A stretch of DNA of 64,000 nucleotides from Sergeia podlipaevii (Eukaryota > Euglenozoa > Kinetoplastea > Trypanosomatida > Trypanosomatidae): NCBI GenBank assembly GCA_030849805.1, contig JASANZ010002253.1:50559-114558 (forward strand), read 5' to 3'. A program made the translations under genes and the position numbers. Below the pieces are notes generated by a model, which saw only the letters and a list, made by a program, of their open reading frames with translations, was not told the DNA's origin and did not search any database. The first letter of the stretch is position 1. Each line of letters starts with the position of its first letter. Shown here in pieces: positions 11,701 to 19,680 of this stretch.

Positions 11701-14179
11701 CAGAACAGCCTCGTGCAGTAGCGATATTCTCATGACGCGTGCTTCCGCCACCCTAAATGGCAGCAGTGCGCTTGAAACTTCGCCGATGACGCCACTGAAG
11801 AGTCAGCAGCAAGCTGCTGCAGGAAGCGCTGCTGCTGCCGCTTCGGCTACTGGCGGCCCCGGCAATGGCACTGGCCCTTCTGTTGTATCTCCACACTCTC
11901 TCGAGTCAATTTTGCCGCCTAGCACTTCGTTTTTGCAAGGCACATTTGATACAAACGGTACGTTCGCCAGTGGCACCTTTGCGTTAAGCCGCTCACCTTT
12001 TTCCCCCAATGGAACGGTTTCCCCTCTCATGGATAGCCTGGGACCTCAAAGGACGCGCAAGGAGTCCAAGTATCGTCGCAACCCACTCCTACGAACATAC
12101 CCAGTCGCGTGGCTCAAGAAGATAGGCGTCATTCATCCGCGCAAGAACATCCCAGACGTGGACGAAGTCGGAGCGCCGCTGTTGTTGCCAGCAGAGGTGG
12201 CCTTTGCGGATAACATCAACGACATTGTGCTCCCCGGTGAGGTGGTTGATGATGATGACTTTGCTAGCTTTGACGGGGACATGACCTCACGAGACAAACA
12301 ACGGAGTCACACGCTGACAGATGAGTCAGTTACGATGGGCTCCCCCACTGATCAGCTAGCCATCCACGACACTGACATGGCCACCGCTGCTGGTGTCACC
12401 ATAGATCGTCGAGGGACCTCTCCTGGATCGACCTTCTTCCTTACTGGAATATCACATGAACAAAGTCAACAGCGGCCGCCACTCAGTCGTGCGGACAGCC
12501 TTCTAACCTCGGGCCCGTATCCTGTGCCAAAATTTGCTGCTAGTAGTGTTGATAATCCACCGCTACACAGAAGCAGTCTTGCTGCTGCACCTGCAATCGC
12601 CCCGGGGCATGCTTCGCTCCCTGTTGTCATGACTTGTGCTGAGGTCTGCAGCATGGTTCCCCATGAATTGGACTCCACCAACGATGCAAGCCACTTGACC
12701 AACTCGCAAACGCGCTTGCCTAGCATGCACAACAGCATAGGGGCAGTTGCCAATGGAGATTCCATTCGGCCTCCGTCTGCTGCATCTACGCGGCCACGTT
12801 GCTCAAACAGCGGTTCTCACTTGACCAGCCGCTCTCCATCTATAACCGGACCTCTGTCGTCGCCAGCGACGCCGCACTCAACTACCTCCAAGGCCAATGA
12901 CCCGGGCAGCGGTTGCAGCAGCAACCTTCATACTGACTCGAGCTTGATCAAGGTTCAGTCGCCAGTACCCCCACCTGCGCCGCCCAAGGGGGCCTCCGCA
13001 TCTGTAGGCTCCAAGCTGAGTGGAAGTCTAGCGCCGCATTCTCCAGACTCTGTGTTAATGTCAGTCGGAAGCGTGCGTCATCGCAATAGTCCGCATCACC
13101 TTACGCATTACTCCCCTCCCGCTGCTATCGCTGGAACGGATGACTCGAACACCCCTCGGCTGGTTGCTGCGGTGTCGTGGGGAGCAAGCACTGCCGCCGG
13201 GATCAGCTCAGATGACTTTTTGTTTCCTGGGCCTTTTCCTAGCATGGACGTGCTTGAGCAGCGCCGAGACCAGCTGATGTTAGCGCGTATGGCCAAGCAA
13301 CTTGACCGAGTGAAGCCGAGCGGCTACGCAGAAGGCTCCTTTACTGGCCAGATACAGCAATCATGGGTTAAGCGCGCGGGCGATGCAGCCGCGATAGCCG
13401 CTACACGGGCAGCCGCTCTGGCAAGCCCGTCTGCGGTGTCACATCAGGCAAACTCGGCTGCTGTTACTGTTGCTGGTGGTACTGTAGCATCAAATTGCAA
13501 TACTGCAGCCAATAGTGCTGCTGCTGCCGCTACTGCAATGCTGACTGTGGCAGGGGCTGGTAATGGTGGTGGGGCTGGGACGCGGCACCTGTCTCTGAGC
13601 ATTCCTTCGTGCTCCTCAGGGCCTTTGTCAAGAGGGGGCGGACAAGCGCGGCGCAGTGATGCCTTTGAGTCGCTTCCCGCAGTCGCGGCAGCCGCGGCGG
13701 CTGCTTCAGACACTGGAGATGACGCAGAGGCACTGGGACTGGATCTCAAATTGCTCGCGCTTCCCACGGAGACAGACACGGCACACGCGCGTGACGGCAT
13801 TCTCTCTGCTCGAGAGCGTATGTCAGCGCAGTTGCTGAAGCTACGTAAGCAGCGCGAAGATGAGTCGAGTGAACGTCGGCGACGCGAGGAGCTTAACCCG
13901 AACCCACGCAACCACCGTTATTGGCTACCTCAGTTCTCGGCGCGGCAGCATATTCATCCCTTGCAGGTTGTGTTGCCGACAACACTGCGCAGCGACGAAG
14001 GCGCCAAGGTGCAGCTGCGGCAGCTTCAGCAACTTTGTGCGGCGACTGCTTCTGCAACTACCACAACGACGGCAGGGGGTGGCAGGAATGGCGAAAGGAC
14101 CGGAGCTTCATTGAAGAACTCCGGTGATCAGCAGCAGCAGGGCCCCTCAGTGAAAGCGAAGGGAGCTGCGTATATCTGA
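5735..14179 (+). CDS. Giant WD40-repeat protein (2,814 aa)
   Basis: The first ATG is at 5735, just after an AT/AG microsatellite. The N-terminal 800 residues mix low-complexity runs (nine Gly in a row near residue 312) with conserved pieces such as FLTARDVQDLSVIFCRYN, which faintly recalls an EF-hand helix without a calcium loop. From about residue 795 to 1650 there are at least nine degenerate WD40 blades, for example ITSAKDGIVKVWE, VHSDRRVLLWAL, LLSADRSIRVYDLRG and IIIGDSIGRVHVLDIS. An acidic/basic coiled-coil-like insert (RAEQRAAERRRLEEEKLAARR) interrupts them. The rest is mostly Ser/Ala/Gln-rich and disordered, with conserved islands near 2110 (NPLLRTYPVAWLKKIGVIHP) and at the C-terminus. 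This layout resembles large WD40 scaffold proteins, some of them ciliary (WDR49/WDR64-like), but a flagellar role is inference. No enzyme motif is seen. Confidence 0.88.
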   Translation: MDASAKKKAYALTHGGGGGEVLGKNRTAMARARVAKTLQLEGDVPPPITPRTELPLNRHLSTRYIPAQVPFSSLSCGEFLTARDVQDLSVIFCRYNVLLNDVETGGSHNCEDLRSLCSLTQNSDGGGGDFGRCESATFSHFGGEVENVASGPGRQQQQHRMTSSSVGPSVNVSERPAHGQRKRLARVGSGTLVDSKLTRDEDDRALSVEWLVELLLDIIASRLDVSLTAAVSAASPGATLRTTHVNSAIAVAGSHPQANTANPMNLATIAAAVANTSTMRRHRDSVSTVAGANSNELASPHRSGATAAGGSGGGGGGGGGFSSRRSSSGSAALLGHSTHFDTNNAVAYRMRRRALRQAQLAKYREELMSWVSTLAQPCNALTTPAVWEECDKQVRLLSEYRNIIKRADTQRTPTSNATASGGASYGIVQLSAAAELRCGGWGPITDKCASPRKRLGSLSTTMGVPTPLSALSSPLHRQTVRGAVTVVVPQQCSMTDPMSLYTSAPSILADQSTSDPAMYRINLEDATNSLLRRFPLTHAPVPTSRRNSFQNNSSGAGASISFPEQGGSNSSGHAFAYQQNNNSGVEDTIVIACYGEHVDGTSCAMWRDILMQPRAWSGELYEYLEDETANGFLGAATSSVAVRGTGRANALAIQRQQQEQQRQNAAARRRREQSKYHIVCWSDLTNNFIVEQEIELYRRGAEAMYSRVPTMTLEEDDRTNNHQKNPSDVPLLSPSDRDEDEDDEEENAADMAHMSANRSRRRHRTRKGKEAVSDPQNSIVADLETFAEELKGLHTQSADHAIVTKSGRNIITSAKDGIVKVWETCWGQFVCNILNVGKAWVLHMCLLHDDQYLMVATTNAELTILEFPKGSIIQKFRGCTTLSTALRKVTQEGTTYVQRYGIKPGECGPHRMDYREGMPAETFHAMRKEAQLAHTMTVLPAKAIEGFVTPTALFFHPEQGLCFFGTAEGVVGCFDISHDVKRSTIMSGANTKPIRLTTSMQAHAPGTAITGILYSRTGNCVISTGPDGSVMRTPLLTDPRVTGKSITFGVPVLLPTFSQKPVRSLVFCRSAKVFVTVHSDRRVLLWALHRTGTEIVHQYPQETQDIVGVTFLEEHDRIALLSADRSIRVYDLRGFRAHTVIYPSRLSENRVEDMASVTLKSSMDDADGALAYLPQSERLVCALRGPVMYEPTAPSEKEKKKPPKPPLLSASPNFHIAKRSRGADDMPPGFTAFQEVMDSDSSDFDDFTGDEEIDGHKRGGGENGSNAAELRAQRRAEQRAAERRRLEEEKLAARRLQLRTTHSRGIIEVVVNRAAAELHSFSADKWKVWSLRSGQLLREVDIPLRVREQLPVFSKTLATSVGWTTDAQTRLLAGARDGVVVTLDSANGGIVHAEELIRETGLKGDLVDRDIALVLHHGNRTYICGGRTCVVRRYMPNVLRSNGEESTVSMAVRLPIRTTITACCIVRDTHVCLGTIDTRLYFYRMVDGSAPYCEEVLRCDTQPDAEPDIGAVVGLFYLNENSQNLLLVILDTGVMHVYAYLKNAFVARFRVVRAHECRVRKVVHHRAEHRIIIGDSIGRVHVLDISKFISEHVEFRRAISLQYSFQADTAEIISLDFFTVMPSTLLPDFDLSSNGQQQPKTGLTLRGVYAAAGGAATVSIVSSGTGMNAPVLGACSPNGIGVGGSGEGGAPPSLISPISGTSGFDGSATNNGAMSRPVGNNGNQQQPRHYLVVGSISGNARLFLLEPQSLYSAPAAATNSLAGNAFDNESITTAAGLLNSMTRRSSLAGTAQSSSGLPTPTKQHTVVVEGNPLSSPQNNASQSQLPVVVGIFGFDTWDLVNGTGFSNMNISPSTTPILRRGNERMLDAILQQAKHQMAAAEKAAAATQSTVSSVTTEKDCTTTTTDARSLRSSPLRPGSSGRQRSGKKQSRRKPKKVQKESTTPIISPRKDGFSLLNEQRVVVNSSSATNAPVGKQHRRGRSFNQSTDNRTASCSSDILMTRASATLNGSSALETSPMTPLKSQQQAAAGSAAAAASATGGPGNGTGPSVVSPHSLESILPPSTSFLQGTFDTNGTFASGTFALSRSPFSPNGTVSPLMDSLGPQRTRKESKYRRNPLLRTYPVAWLKKIGVIHPRKNIPDVDEVGAPLLLPAEVAFADNINDIVLPGEVVDDDDFASFDGDMTSRDKQRSHTLTDESVTMGSPTDQLAIHDTDMATAAGVTIDRRGTSPGSTFFLTGISHEQSQQRPPLSRADSLLTSGPYPVPKFAASSVDNPPLHRSSLAAAPAIAPGHASLPVVMTCAEVCSMVPHELDSTNDASHLTNSQTRLPSMHNSIGAVANGDSIRPPSAASTRPRCSNSGSHLTSRSPSITGPLSSPATPHSTTSKANDPGSGCSSNLHTDSSLIKVQSPVPPPAPPKGASASVGSKLSGSLAPHSPDSVLMSVGSVRHRNSPHHLTHYSPPAAIAGTDDSNTPRLVAAVSWGASTAAGISSDDFLFPGPFPSMDVLEQRRDQLMLARMAKQLDRVKPSGYAEGSFTGQIQQSWVKRAGDAAAIAATRAAALASPSAVSHQANSAAVTVAGGTVASNCNTAANSAAAAATAMLTVAGAGNGGGAGTRHLSLSIPSCSSGPLSRGGGQARRSDAFESLPAVAAAAAAASDTGDDAEALGLDLKLLALPTETDTAHARDGILSARERMSAQLLKLRKQREDESSERRRREELNPNPRNHRYWLPQFSARQHIHPLQVVLPTTLRSDEGAKVQLRQLQQLCAATASATTTTTAGGGRNGERTGASLKNSGDQQQQGPSVKAKGAAYI

Positions 14180-14686
14180 TGAGTCGATGCTACATGCACA
14201 TGCAAAGAAGAAGAAGCAAAAGAAAATTGAATGCACGCATTTCAACCCTTGTTGTTGTTTTTGTACATACAGAGAATGAGGGGCGGCGACGCTTCACCTT
14301 TCTTCGCTTTGCAGCATATATGTTTTTATGTAATATACTAGCATACCTTGTTTCTCTTGAGGTATGAAACAATAGCAACAATAGGATATACTCGAAATGT
14401 GAGATAAACGGAAAACGCTTGTGCATGTTTGCGCATCAAAATACTAATTTTCTTTTCAAAGGCTTGACGAAAATTACATATGTAGTTTTTCTGTTATGCG
14501 CTTTTAACCTATGTTCTTTGACCTCTTTACGCTTCTCTTTTATTCATAATAAACAAGCAGATTACTTTACGCACTGCTCAGTACTATTCACATCACATCC
14601 TAAATACTTAGGGGCAACCTTATTGCAGTTGTTGTTTAAAGGCGGATTTTTTTGTTGTTGTTGTTCTACCGCAGCATCAGTACAAC
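14180..14686 (+). other. Intergenic region, 507 bp
   Basis: AT-rich with no credible ORF. It ends in the T/TTG-rich tract and AG that precede the START-domain gene. Confidence 0.7.
14646..14674 (+). promoter_or_regulatory. Predicted trans-splice acceptor, START gene
   Basis: A pyrimidine-rich TTG-repeat tract is followed by CCGCAG, with AG at 14673-14674, only 12 nt before the ATG. A second AG lies at 14679-14680. Confidence 0.6.
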
Positions 14687-16297
14687 ATGGCATACCTACT
14701 GCGCATTGCGGACGGCAACAGGATGAGTATGTACGGTAGTGCGGCCGTTCCATTGCCCCCTACCGCTTCATCATCTGCACAGAATCGAGGAGCTACAAGA
14801 GGTAGTGCCGCCTCTGTGTCCTCTTCATCCTCTATTGGCGAAACAGCAACATCCACCTCAGTGCTTCCCGCAGGGCATTCTAGAAGCGGTGGTGGTGGTG
14901 GTGGTGCTGGTGGCGTGTTCCAGTCTCTCAGCACCCTTCTTCACGGTGGTAGTGATAAGATAAGCGCTAGCAAGGCATCCGCCGCCACCGCGCCAACCAT
15001 GACAGACGATCAACTGTACGCAAGAGCTGTGGACTACACCAATTTATACGATATTTTATCCGCTCCGCTTCCAAACGCTTCTTCATCTGTAAAGGGAGAA
15101 GGTGTAGGAGGTGCGGCCCCAACTGCCTCTGCCACTACGCGCTCTTCTCACTTCCGCCGCATTGCAGAAGACACACGCTCTGGTATCACTCTGTACAGCT
15201 CTCCTATCGACGGGTTTCCCATCCACTTGATGCGTGCCACGGCGGTCATGCCGTGCACGCCGTCTGAGATGCTCGAGTACACAAGTAATGACATACGACC
15301 TAGATGGGACACGTACACACGGGAAAGCCGCGTGATTCGCGAGCTCGCTCCGCCGCGAGTGCAGGATCCCCAGGCAGCGCGTTCTAGCGTGCTCGCGGTA
15401 CATAAACAGGATCAAAAGAAATTGCCAACCTCGCTCTCTGCCACCGCAGGCCAGCATCTATCCTACTTTTCTGAGTCGTCATCTTCTTCGCTTTCGTCTT
15501 GCACTCCTTTTGCTTTTGCACCAGGCCAGCGTCGTGTTGCCATTCACTACTTGGGCGTGAAGTCCCCTGTTTTCCTGGTTCAGGATAGAGACTTCGAATT
15601 GGTTGTAGCGGAAGAGGTGCTTTCAGACGGCACGGCGTGCATGAACGCCTTCTCCACTACAATGGGATACGCCATGCCACTTGATCCCTCTCAGACACGT
15701 TTTGTGCGCGCGGCGTGCGTGTCAGGCCTCGTCGCCCGTCCATTGAACGTTCAGACGGAGGATGACCGTGTGAGGTTACTACCGTCTTCCCTGCGCGACT
15801 GCGCAGCCGGCACACAATTCTGCAGGTTGGACTATTTCGGTGTGGTGCATCCCATGGGGCTCGTCCCGCCGGTGCTCGTGAACATGGTCATATCAGCGCA
15901 GATCAAAACGCTGAACACACTGCAGAAATTTATCTTGCGCAATCCCATGGGCAAGCTAAGGCCTAGGAGCGCTACCATCCTTCATCACGTGTCTCCGCCA
16001 CCGCCTGGCAACCCTGAGAGCAAGGCAATACTTAGCGATGCACTTGGTGCCGAATCTAATTCTAGCACTGCTGGTGGAGGAGCGAAGTCGTCATTGTCGT
16101 CATCGAAGGACTCGCAAAACTCCAGGAAGAGTACTGATTCAAGCACACACAAGAGTCGCAAACCAGCCGAGGGTGAACGTGATACGCAGAGACAAGGCAG
16201 TCAGAGCTCACTACCTAATGAAAAATCATCGAAGCAGCAGGGACGTGGGACACTGTGGTGGCGAAAGACCCGTGCGCGGATCGTATCTAAGCTGTAG
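14687..16297 (+). CDS. START-domain lipid-binding protein
   Basis: The 536-residue ORF starts at an ATG 13 nt after a clear polypyrimidine-AG acceptor (14673-14674). After a low-complexity N-terminus, residues about 165-420 match a START (StAR-related lipid transfer) domain: GITLYSSPIDGFPIHLMRA, then DIRPRWDTY, HYLGVKSPVFLVQDRDFELV, a strand ending SGLVARPL, and the C-terminal lid helix VPPVLVNMVISAQ. START domains bind sterols, phospholipids or ceramide in a hydrophobic cavity and move them between membranes or sense them. A Ser-rich insertion (about residues 225-282) splits the domain between the RPRWD block and the RDF block. The C-terminal 100 residues are Ser/Lys-rich and probably disordered. 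No transmembrane segment or PH domain is visible, so the protein is likely soluble or peripheral. The ligand cannot be predicted. Confidence 0.85.
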   Translation: MAYLLRIADGNRMSMYGSAAVPLPPTASSSAQNRGATRGSAASVSSSSSIGETATSTSVLPAGHSRSGGGGGGAGGVFQSLSTLLHGGSDKISASKASAATAPTMTDDQLYARAVDYTNLYDILSAPLPNASSSVKGEGVGGAAPTASATTRSSHFRRIAEDTRSGITLYSSPIDGFPIHLMRATAVMPCTPSEMLEYTSNDIRPRWDTYTRESRVIRELAPPRVQDPQAARSSVLAVHKQDQKKLPTSLSATAGQHLSYFSESSSSSLSSCTPFAFAPGQRRVAIHYLGVKSPVFLVQDRDFELVVAEEVLSDGTACMNAFSTTMGYAMPLDPSQTRFVRAACVSGLVARPLNVQTEDDRVRLLPSSLRDCAAGTQFCRLDYFGVVHPMGLVPPVLVNMVISAQIKTLNTLQKFILRNPMGKLRPRSATILHHVSPPPPGNPESKAILSDALGAESNSSTAGGGAKSSLSSSKDSQNSRKSTDSSTHKSRKPAEGERDTQRQGSQSSLPNEKSSKQQGRGTLWWRKTRARIVSKL

Positions 16298-16654
16298 CAC
16301 GCGAAGGAGCATTTTGGGCAGTTCAATGGCATTATCTACGTTAACATTTACGTGTGTGTGTGTGTGTGCTCGCATCTTTGTATTATTTTTCTTGCCGCAA
16401 AAGCAAACAGCAATGAAAACAGCAATAGTTTATGGTTTCATCAGCTTACAAGTGCCTTCTGAGAACTTTTATTTTCTCCGAACGTGCCATTTTGCAATTG
16501 TTCTCTTGTATTTTTCTCCTTTTAAAAAACAACCTGCCTTTCATTGGCGAAGTCACACATTAACTAGGCACAAGGTAACAAACCAATAACAACGACGAGT
16601 AACAATTGAAAGAAAAGAGAGAAAACATTTGCCGTGCCAAAAGGTATAGAAGCA
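16298..16654 (+). other. Intergenic region, 357 bp
   Basis: It contains a short (GT)n run near 16351-16369 and T-rich tracts near 16490-16525 that could guide splicing of PWP1. No gene seen. Confidence 0.7.
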
Positions 16655-17932
16655 ATGCTCACAACCTTCTGCTGGGTGCCCAAGGGGGCGATGAAATCAG
16701 TCCCAATTCTCTCCACTGACACAGTAGAGCAGGCACGCAATAAGATGCGCCGGCAGAACCCTGACTACCTTGAGGAGGAAGAAGCGAAGAAGATAACTGG
16801 CGAGGAGGGCATGGGAGGACTGAACACAGACGCTGACGAGGACGATGATGTGAACGTGAACGATACGCTGCGCGACATTGCCGGCGGTGGTGCTGGCGCC
16901 ATATTGGAACAAGTAGAGTCCGAGGACGAGGATGAGGTGGAGGACACCACTTTTAAGGATACCGACCTGGTCTTTACCGTTGCCTCAGCAGATCCACAGG
17001 CTCCCTGTGTTGACCTCTACACCTACGATGAGCCGGAGGACAACACCTTTCTTCATCATGATCTGCAAATTAGCGCTTTCCCTCTGTGCAGCGCGTGGCT
17101 CACGGATGGTAGCATGTCGATGCTTGCGGTAGGCACCATGCTTCCTTTCATTGAAATCTGGGCCCTGGACGTCATGGACTCTGTCGAACCTGCCATTCGT
17201 CTTGGTGGGTGCGAGAAGATCGACGATAACTACTCCAAGAAGGCGCTGAAGCGCAACTTGAAACCCGACTCTCACAAGGAGGCGGTTCTCTCCGTCACAT
17301 GGAACACCGTTGCGCAGAACATTCTTGCCTCCGGTAGTGCGGATCAATCCATTAAGCTATGGGACCTTAGCCATGATGGCGCTTGCCTCGGCACGTACAC
17401 CGAAGGAGAGAAGGTGCAGTCGTTGGACTGGCACGCAGAGGAGGCGAACTTGCTGCTTTCCGGCGGTTTTGACGCGACGATGGCACTGCGTGACTGTCGT
17501 AACCCCACGCAGGCCGCGCTGCGCTTCGCAATGGGCGATGTGATAGAACACGTTGAGTTTGTTCCAAGCAGCACATTGCTGATGGCCTCCACCAGCAATG
17601 GCGGATGGGCCGCGTTTGATAGCAGAATGAATGCGCAACCTCTGTGGCGCCTGCAGCCGCATGAGGGGGAGACGACTTTTAGCTGCTCTCGGCAAGTACC
17701 CGGGCTGTTTGCAACCGGTGGCAAAGATGGCAAGATTGCTCTGTGGGACGGCCGAAACGCCGCGACAGCTGGCAGTGCACCGAACCAAATTGTTTGCAGG
17801 GCGTACAAGACTGGCGCTGTCCTCTCCATGGCGTTTCATCCGAACTCCCCGCATATTCTCGGTGCGTGCGGGTCTTCTGGAGAGCCATTAGTGTACACTA
17901 TCACTGGTGATCTTCGAGGCGTGTTTGCGTAG
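16655..17932 (+). CDS. PWP1: PWP1 homologue (periodic tryptophan protein 1), WD40
   Basis: The ATG at 16655 gives 425 residues beginning MLTTFCWVPKGA, matching the characteristic start of PWP1 (a short strand with a CWVPRG-like motif, then a helix). An acidic stretch follows (about residues 50-110, EEEAKK, EDEDEVEDTT). Five or more WD40 blades come next, including ILASGSADQSIKLWDLS, LLLSGGFDATMALRDCR and LFATGGKDGKIALWDGR. PWP1 is a conserved nucleolar/nuclear WD40 protein needed for ribosome biogenesis and rDNA expression in yeast and animals, and it has a nuclear role in trypanosomatids by homology. Length and architecture fit the family (about 400-580 residues). The frame is open for seven codons upstream but only from a GTG, so the ATG is preferred. 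Identification is strong; function is by family. Confidence 0.92.
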   Translation: MLTTFCWVPKGAMKSVPILSTDTVEQARNKMRRQNPDYLEEEEAKKITGEEGMGGLNTDADEDDDVNVNDTLRDIAGGGAGAILEQVESEDEDEVEDTTFKDTDLVFTVASADPQAPCVDLYTYDEPEDNTFLHHDLQISAFPLCSAWLTDGSMSMLAVGTMLPFIEIWALDVMDSVEPAIRLGGCEKIDDNYSKKALKRNLKPDSHKEAVLSVTWNTVAQNILASGSADQSIKLWDLSHDGACLGTYTEGEKVQSLDWHAEEANLLLSGGFDATMALRDCRNPTQAALRFAMGDVIEHVEFVPSSTLLMASTSNGGWAAFDSRMNAQPLWRLQPHEGETTFSCSRQVPGLFATGGKDGKIALWDGRNAATAGSAPNQIVCRAYKTGAVLSMAFHPNSPHILGACGSSGEPLVYTITGDLRGVFA

Positions 17933-17964
17933 GAAGGGAGAGATGGGGGGGGGGAGTGACACTG

Positions 17965-17985
17965 TTTTTTTTTTAAAAAAAAAAA
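17965..17985. repeat. T10-A11 palindromic run
   Basis: Ten T followed directly by eleven A forms a perfect self-complementary tract in the PWP1 3' flank. A T8-A11 equivalent lies at 29816-29834. Confidence 0.85.
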
Positions 17986-18329
17986 TGTGAGGAGCTAATA
18001 GAAGCAAAAGGCGAGGGAAAGAAAAAAAGCAATGAGGCTGTCATATCTCTTTCTAACATCCTTTTTACCTCCGGTTGTTGAAGTGTTTTCCTCTCAGTAG
18101 CGCCAAGTTCTCTTTTCTTTTTCTCTCTCCAGAAAGCGATTAAATAAATTTATTTTTCTCCGTGCTAACTCGCCGTAACAGCAAATTGAAAAAAAAGAAA
18201 TATAACGCTATACATATATTCATCCAACACCCCCTTGCATTTAATTTTCTTGCTGCACTTTTCACGAATAATGAGTGCCATGTGTTGCTGAAGAGGTTTA
18301 AGTTTTTTTTTTTGCGTACCTTTACTTTT

Positions 18330-18382
18330 CTATTTTTATATTTCTACATTCCTTTTTTTTCGTGTTTTTTCCTTGCCAATAG
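18330..18382 (+). promoter_or_regulatory. Predicted trans-splice acceptor, TCTP
   Basis: A long T-rich tract is followed by CCAATAG (AG 18381-18382), 78 nt before the ATG. A competing CCTTTTCAG ends only 2 nt before the ATG. Confidence 0.5.
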
Positions 18383-18460
18383 CTATTTTCTACGCTACTA
18401 GGACTGCCAACTTCTTTCGAAAAGAAACCAACTACCCTCAATTTTATCTCCTTTTCAGTC

Positions 18461-18973
18461 ATGAAGATCTTCAGGGATGTTCTCACTGGTGCCGAGGTCG
18501 TGTGCGACAACGACCGTCCCTTCGACATTGAGGGTGACATCGTGTACTCTCTCAAGGGCCGCTACATCGATGTCGGTGGTGAGGACTTCGGTATTTCCGC
18601 CAATGTTGACGAGAACGCCGATGAAGGCGCGACCGGCGAAGTGGAGGACGGCAAGCAGCGTGTCATCGATGTTGTGTACAACAATCGCTACACCGAGACC
18701 AGCTACGACAAGGCATCCTACATGGCCCACATCAAGGGTTACATGAAGAACCTCCTTGACAAGATTGAGGATGCCGACGCCAAGAAGGCCTTCCAGACTA
18801 ACGCCGCTACCTTTGTGAAGAAGGTCCTCAAGGACATCAACGACTACCAATTCTTCATCCCTGAAGGCAATGAGGAGGACCCCGATGCTGGTATGATCGT
18901 CCTTGCTCTCTGGGAGGGCGAGACCCCCACCTTCTTCTTCTGGAAGGATGGTGTCAAGGGTGAGCGCGTGTAA
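18461..18973 (+). CDS. TCTP: Translationally controlled tumour protein (TCTP)
   Basis: The 170-residue product starts MKIFRDVLTGAEVVCDN and has the normal TCTP length and layout: N-terminal beta core, an acidic flexible loop (about residues 40-62), the helical hairpin (SYDKASYMAHIKGYMKNLL), and the final beta strands GMIVLALWEGETPTFFFWKDG. TCTP is an abundant, conserved cytosolic protein linked to growth control, stress response and calcium and microtubule binding. In trypanosomatids it is commonly present as tandem paralogues; only one copy lies here. Codons are almost all C- or G-ending, in contrast with the genes on either side, which is a mark of high expression. An AG lies only 2 nt before the ATG (18457-18458). 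A better acceptor, after a long T-rich tract, is AG at 18381-18382. Confidence 0.97.
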   Translation: MKIFRDVLTGAEVVCDNDRPFDIEGDIVYSLKGRYIDVGGEDFGISANVDENADEGATGEVEDGKQRVIDVVYNNRYTETSYDKASYMAHIKGYMKNLLDKIEDADAKKAFQTNAATFVKKVLKDINDYQFFIPEGNEEDPDAGMIVLALWEGETPTFFFWKDGVKGERV

Positions 18974-19680
18974 GGTACACTCGTGTGAGTCGCTAGTGTT
19001 GCTGCTGTGTGTGTTTTTTGGCGCTTGTTCGTACAACTTATGAATGCATACATACACGCATGCGATATAACTATACTTCTTTTCCTTTTAAATGATGTTT
19101 TTTTTCTTTTGTATTTTTCCCCCTCTATACAAGAAGTGTTGTGAGAGGATAAAATGTTTTTTAAAAAAAGGATCAATAAGTTACGAAAAATATGGAAAAT
19201 TGAATGCACATAACTCTTGAAGCTGCTTACTTATACCTGTGGTCTTCAGGAATTGTAGGTCATTTTTAAAAAAGTGGTACATCATTGATACGAAAAGTTG
19301 CGGCAGTGAGGCACTTCTATCAGTTTGACCATGACGGTGTGCAACAGGAACGGTGGTAGCAGCGCCTGAAAACGGCATCTATTGAATATTTATTTGGGGA
19401 ACTATTTTGCCTTTCAAACGTATTTTTTTTTTTTAAGACTCTCTACCATATTTTATTAAATCTCTTTCTTTTGCTCCTCTTTCTCCATCCCCCTCTTTAA
19501 AACAATATTTTTTGAACGACCATTTAAAAGCGTCATAGGCAGATTTCTTTTTTTTTTTTTTAGAAATATAGACGGCACCCAAGGATGGTGCTGAGAGGAT
19601 AACGTGTACAGTCGTTTTACAACCTCCTTTTTTCACTTTAGAGAAAGAGGAGAGGAGAGGAGAGGGGAGGGACCTGATTT
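18974..19680 (+). other. TCTP 3' flank, 707 bp
   Basis: Mostly T-rich, but 19200-19380 is of higher complexity and nearly balanced base composition without a convincing ORF. The end holds T-rich tracts and AGs (19562-19563, 19640-19641) usable for MUS81 splicing. Confidence 0.65.

Larger units (their letters stand above)
17933..18460 (+). other. Intergenic region, 528 bp
   Basis: It holds a G run, a T10-A11 palindrome at 17965-17985 and long T-rich tracts before TCTP. No gene seen. Confidence 0.7.
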
